From Pseudomonadota bacterium (GTDB lineage Bacteria > Pseudomonadota > Gammaproteobacteria > Xanthomonadales > Rhodanobacteraceae), in NCBI GenBank assembly GCA_023430685.1, contig JAEYZH010000125.1, positions 1-35,689 on the forward strand: a DNA stretch of 35,689 bases, written 5' to 3'. The position numbers and the translations under genes are program-made. The stretch's first letter is position 1. The number at the start of each line of letters is the position of its first letter. Below are positions 33,868-35,689 of this stretch, piece by piece. The notes under the pieces were generated by a model. It saw only the letters and a program-made list of their open reading frames with translations. It searched no databases and had not been told where the DNA came from.

Positions 33868-34030
33868 GCGGGCTCCGCTGCGGCGAGGCCGGCCGGTCCG
33901 TTCGACCGGGGGCGCGTCGCGCCGCGAGGCAGCCCGCGACGGGTGGCTGCGAATGCGATGCGGCACCGCCGGCACGCACCGGAGCAGCGGGCACGGGTTT
34001 CGGGCGTGGTTCCCGGGGGAACACCTTCGG

Positions 34031-34036
34031 ATGATA
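34031..34036 (-). promoter_or_regulatory. Candidate -10 box of cbs (TATCAT)
   Basis: TATCAT on the minus strand lies in an AT-richer patch (GGTTATCATCC). A start near 34024 would give a 157-base leader for cbs. No clear -35 is seen. Confidence 0.3.
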
Positions 34037-34133
34037 ACCGAGAGGGGCCGGTGCGGGCAGCGGGAGCGGCCGCGAACGGCGCTTGCGCGACTCATTGCAC
34101 GCTCGATGGGACGCGCGCGACCCCGCGCCGCCC

Positions 34134-34160
34134 CGGGCTGCCGCGTCGGGCGGCAGCCCG
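34134..34160. terminator. 11-bp hairpin downstream of the DUF465 gene
   Basis: CGGGCTGCCGC at 34134-34144 and GCGGCAGCCCG at 34150-34160 pair perfectly around a five-base loop, 50 bases beyond the DUF465 stop. No U-tract follows, but position and stability suggest a terminator. Confidence 0.5.
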
Positions 34161-34210
34161 CTTCGACTCACCGCCCGCTGGATGCGGCGGTTATGTCGGG
34201 ATCCGGCCGC

Positions 34211-34432
34211 TCAGTGCGCGGCGGTGTGCGAGGACCACATCGACGTCAGTCGATCCTTCGCGTGCAACTTTTCCTTCTTCATGTTGAGCAGTGTCACATC
34301 GTCCATCGGAAGTACGCCGAGCTCGGCGTCGCGAACCTTGCTGTCCAGTTCCTTGTGCCTCTGGTAGAGGCTGCGGAACTCCGCGTTGCTCTGCATCAGT
34401 GCTTCGACTTCTTTCTGGTTCTGCTCGAACAT
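34211..34432 (-). CDS. DUF465 (YdcH-like) small coiled-coil protein
   Basis: 73 residues. SLYQRHKELDSKVRDAELG and NMKKEKLHAKDRLTSM are the DUF465/YdcH hallmark: two short helices with the conserved HxxLD and KKxKLxxKD patterns. Function is unknown; the family is widespread in proteobacteria. The ATG at 34432 has a perfect Shine-Dalgarno (AGGAGGT, seven bases upstream), unlike most genes in the window, so strong translation is likely. Upstream of it on the transcript is a 15-bp perfect hairpin. Although the frame is open for 135 codons more upstream, nothing there resembles a protein. Confidence 0.92.
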   Translation of the reverse strand: MFEQNQKEVEALMQSNAEFRSLYQRHKELDSKVRDAELGVLPMDDVTLLNMKKEKLHAKDRLTSMWSSHTAAH

Positions 34433-34464
34433 CTGCTGACCTCCTCTTGGCGCGAATACCGCGG

Positions 34465-34500
34465 ACGCAGCGACGCGGCGGCGAAGCCGCGTCGCTGCGT
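34465..34500. repeat. Perfect 15-bp hairpin upstream of the DUF465 gene
   Basis: ACGCAGCGACGCGGC at 34465-34479 and its exact complement GCCGCGTCGCTGCGT at 34486-34500 flank the six-base loop GGCGAA. On the DUF465 transcript it would sit about 20 bases before the Shine-Dalgarno. It is the longest perfect short-loop stem I noticed in the window. It could be a REP-type element, a leader structure that protects the mRNA, or a terminator for transcripts arriving from upstream. Confidence 0.6.
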
Positions 34501-34696
34501 TGCGGGACGAGTTGCAGCTGGACTGCGATTGGCTCGTAAAGAGCCGGCCTGGCCGCCTGACGTGAAGCAGGACCGGTTGGGAGGCGTCGACCGTTCGGAA
34601 CGGACGCCACTGCCAGGAAAACATCCGACCACACGACCCGACTCCCGGTGTCCCGGGGCGTCGATGGCCTCGCTTGCGGTCGCTGCTGTCATGGGG

Positions 34697-34740
34697 CTTG
34701 GGCCTTGCCCAAGTGGGCCTCTGGACGTGAGCCACTTGGG
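34697..34740. promoter_or_regulatory. Mutually exclusive stems (attenuator-like)
   Basis: Segment A, CTTGGGC (34697-34703), pairs with GCCCAAG (34707-34713). Part of that second segment, CCCAAGTGG (34708-34716), also pairs perfectly with CCACTTGGG (34732-34740). The two stems cannot form at once, the arrangement of attenuators and riboswitch expression platforms. Either strand could use it. No known ligand domain is recognised. Confidence 0.35.
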
Positions 34741-34832
34741 AGACAGACGCTACTCCTTCGGCTGCTGCTTGGCAACGCCGAAAACCTGCCATCGGATCGC
34801 GCAATGCGCAGGCGAAGCCGGCGCGAAGGTCG

Positions 34833-34838
34833 TACAAT
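34833..34838 (+). promoter_or_regulatory. Candidate plus-strand -10 box (TACAAT)
   Basis: The same hexamer as upstream of yqgE. It would start a transcript near 34845 that runs at once into the 13-bp hairpin and then antisense to the DUF4398 gene. No -35 is evident. Confidence 0.25.
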
Positions 34839-34855
34839 CAATGACTTGCGACGCA

Positions 34856-34905
34856 CCGCCGTGATGCGCGCCGACGCTGCAACGCGCGTCGTCGCATCAC
34901 GGCGG
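34856..34905. terminator. 13-bp hairpin after the DUF4398/OmpA-like gene
   Basis: CCGCCGTGATGCG at 34856-34868 and CGCATCACGGCGG at 34893-34905 are perfect complements; GC-rich inner segments can extend the stem. It lies eleven bases beyond the stop of the minus-strand gene, so it is probably its terminator. No U-tract. Confidence 0.55.
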
Positions 34906-34915
34906 CGGCCGGCGT

Positions 34916-35689
34916 TCAGCCCGCGCCATCGCCGACCACGATGCGCACCGAGGCGGATTTCGCCTTGCCCGCATCGATCGAAACCCGCGCATCGGCGACG
35001 CCGCCGGCGACCAGCGCATTGCGGACCATCGAGGCGCGGCGATCGGCGAGGCCGGCGTCGGACGCGCGCGACACGATGCGGATGCGACTCGTCGACGGAG
35101 CCGCCTTGACTTCGTTGACGATGCGCGCGAATCGCGCGGAGGCGCCGCCCGCAAACGTCGCCTCTCCCTGCACGAACAGCGACTCGGGCACGCTGATCTC
35201 GCGCGACGCAGGCTTGGCCGCACTGCCGCCCGCGAGCGCAGCTTCCAGCTCGGCTTCCTTCTTCTTCAACGCATTCGCCCGCGCTTGCGCATTCGCCATG
35301 CGCTTGGCCTGCGCGACTTCGGCGCGCGCCGCCTCGGCCGCGAGCGCCGCTTGCTCGCCTTCCGCGCGCGCCGCGTCGGCTTCGAGGCGCAGGCGCTCGG
35401 CTTCCTCGGCGCGGATCTGCGCCTGCAAACGCTGCCGTTCGAGTTCCGCGCGCGCCTGCGCCGCGTCGCGGCGTGCGAGTTCGAGTTGCAGCCGATCGCC
35501 GTCGCGCTGAAGTTCGTCGCGCTCGGCTTCGAGCACCGCGGCTTCGGCCGTCGCACGCGCGGCCTCGATGCGCCGTTCGGCGACGTAGGCCCAGTGCGCG
35601 CGGTCGCGACGGCGCGCTTCGACGAGCTGCTGCAGCGCGACGCGTGCACGCGCGATTTCGGCCGGCGCGCGCGGGCCGAGCGCGGGATC
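34916..35689 (-). CDS. DUF4398 / OmpA-like protein, N-terminus beyond the window
   Basis: At least 257 residues; the 5' end lies past position 35689. The visible N-terminal part (APAEIARARVALQQLVEARR, HWAYVAERRIEAARATAEAA) matches DUF4398, usually found in secreted or lipid-anchored envelope proteins. A long charged coiled coil follows (Ala/Arg/Glu heptads, about 100 residues). The last 95 residues (REISVPESLFVQGEATFAGG, SRIRIVSRASDAGLADRRAS, RNALVAGGVADARVSID) resemble a degenerate OmpA-type peptidoglycan-binding domain, with the RA.....R..MVRNAL segment in place of the usual LSxxRAxAVxxyL. It probably links the envelope to the cell wall (inference). The frame stays open to the window edge. 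Confidence 0.8.
   Translation of the reverse strand, partial: DPALGPRAPAEIARARVALQQLVEARRRDRAHWAYVAERRIEAARATAEAAVLEAERDELQRDGDRLQLELARRDAAQARAELERQRLQAQIRAEEAERLRLEADAARAEGEQAALAAEAARAEVAQAKRMANAQARANALKKKEAELEAALAGGSAAKPASREISVPESLFVQGEATFAGGASARFARIVNEVKAAPSTSRIRIVSRASDAGLADRRASMVRNALVAGGVADARVSIDAGKAKSASVRIVVGDGAG

Larger units (their letters stand above)
33868..34210. other. Intergenic region, cbs to DUF465 gene
   Basis: 343 bases without a gene that I can support. It holds a candidate cbs promoter on the minus strand (34031-34036) and, nearer the DUF465 gene, a perfect 11-bp hairpin (34134-34160) that may end the DUF465 transcript. The rest is very GC-rich with no clear motif; open frames across it are extensions of cbs without family similarity. 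Confidence 0.6.
34433..34915. other. Structured 483-base intergenic region
   Basis: No protein gene can be supported here. The stretch is rich in inverted repeats: a 15-bp perfect hairpin (34465-34500), a nested hairpin at 34583-34608, a three-segment overlapping stem set (34697-34740) and a 13-bp hairpin (34856-34905). A TACAAT box lies at 34833-34838 on the plus strand. Base composition is slightly less GC-rich than in the flanking genes. It may hold a leader RNA of the DUF465 gene or a small RNA; I recognise no Rfam family by eye. Confidence 0.5.

Noticed and set aside
34433..34915. 6S RNA, RNase P RNA, tmRNA or a tRNA
   Set aside because: I compared the stretch by eye with remembered consensus features (6S closing stem and bubble, RNase P core, T-loop GGTTCGA) and found none.

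Overview
The window is a dense, high-GC bacterial chromosome segment carrying only protein-coding genes. I see no rRNA, tRNA, CRISPR array, insertion sequence or phage gene. The gene content points to a gammaproteobacterium, most likely the Lysobacterales (Xanthomonadales) group. Reasons: the order lptG-lptF divergent from pepA-(membrane protein)-holC-valS, yqgE-ruvX-pyrB, a type IV pilus PilU, type II PssA, a holD-like gene next to rimI, DUF4124 and DUF4398 proteins, and a CBS plus cystathionine gamma-lyase/synthase pair. The genus cannot be fixed from the sequence alone.

Layout. 1-3.8 kb (+): yqgE, ruvX and pyrB overlap as one unit, followed by an uncharacterised 569-residue lipoprotein. 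3.8-10.2 kb (-): a two-domain methyltransferase (class I plus FkbM), pilU, a membrane acyltransferase, lptG and lptF. 10.3-15.7 kb (+): pepA, a small four-helix membrane protein, holC, then valS after a G-rich palindromic repeat. 15.7-22.8 kb (-): a tightly overlapping operon read pssA, GAF-PP2C-HATPase regulator, STAS protein, mlaE-, mlaF- and mlaD-like genes, auxiliary lipoprotein, holD-like, rimI. 23-29.3 kb (+): a DUF4124 protein, proS, acetoacetyl-CoA synthetase and a large polytopic membrane protein of lower GC. 29.3-35.7 kb (-): cystathionine gamma-lyase/synthase, two DUF4214-FkbM methyltransferases, cystathionine beta-synthase, a DUF465 protein and a DUF4398/OmpA-like gene cut by the window edge.

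The most interesting system is the 16.3-22.8 kb operon. A phospholipid-synthesis gene (pssA) and an MCE-type lipid ABC transporter flank a complete partner-switching pair. One polypeptide carries both a PP2C phosphatase and an RsbW-like kinase domain, and the next gene encodes a STAS protein with a phosphorylatable DSSG motif. In E. coli the STAS protein MlaB activates the MlaF ATPase, so this arrangement suggests phospho-control of lipid transport (inference).

A second theme is surface-molecule modification. Three related FkbM domains share a C-terminal Cys-x5-VM-x2-W and HLDL signature. Two of them sit between the cbs and cystathionine gamma-lyase genes in a stretch of lower GC. Non-coding points of note are two G-quadruplex-capable palindromic repeats, a REP-like hairpin after valS, and a 480-bp structured intergenic region before the DUF465 gene.
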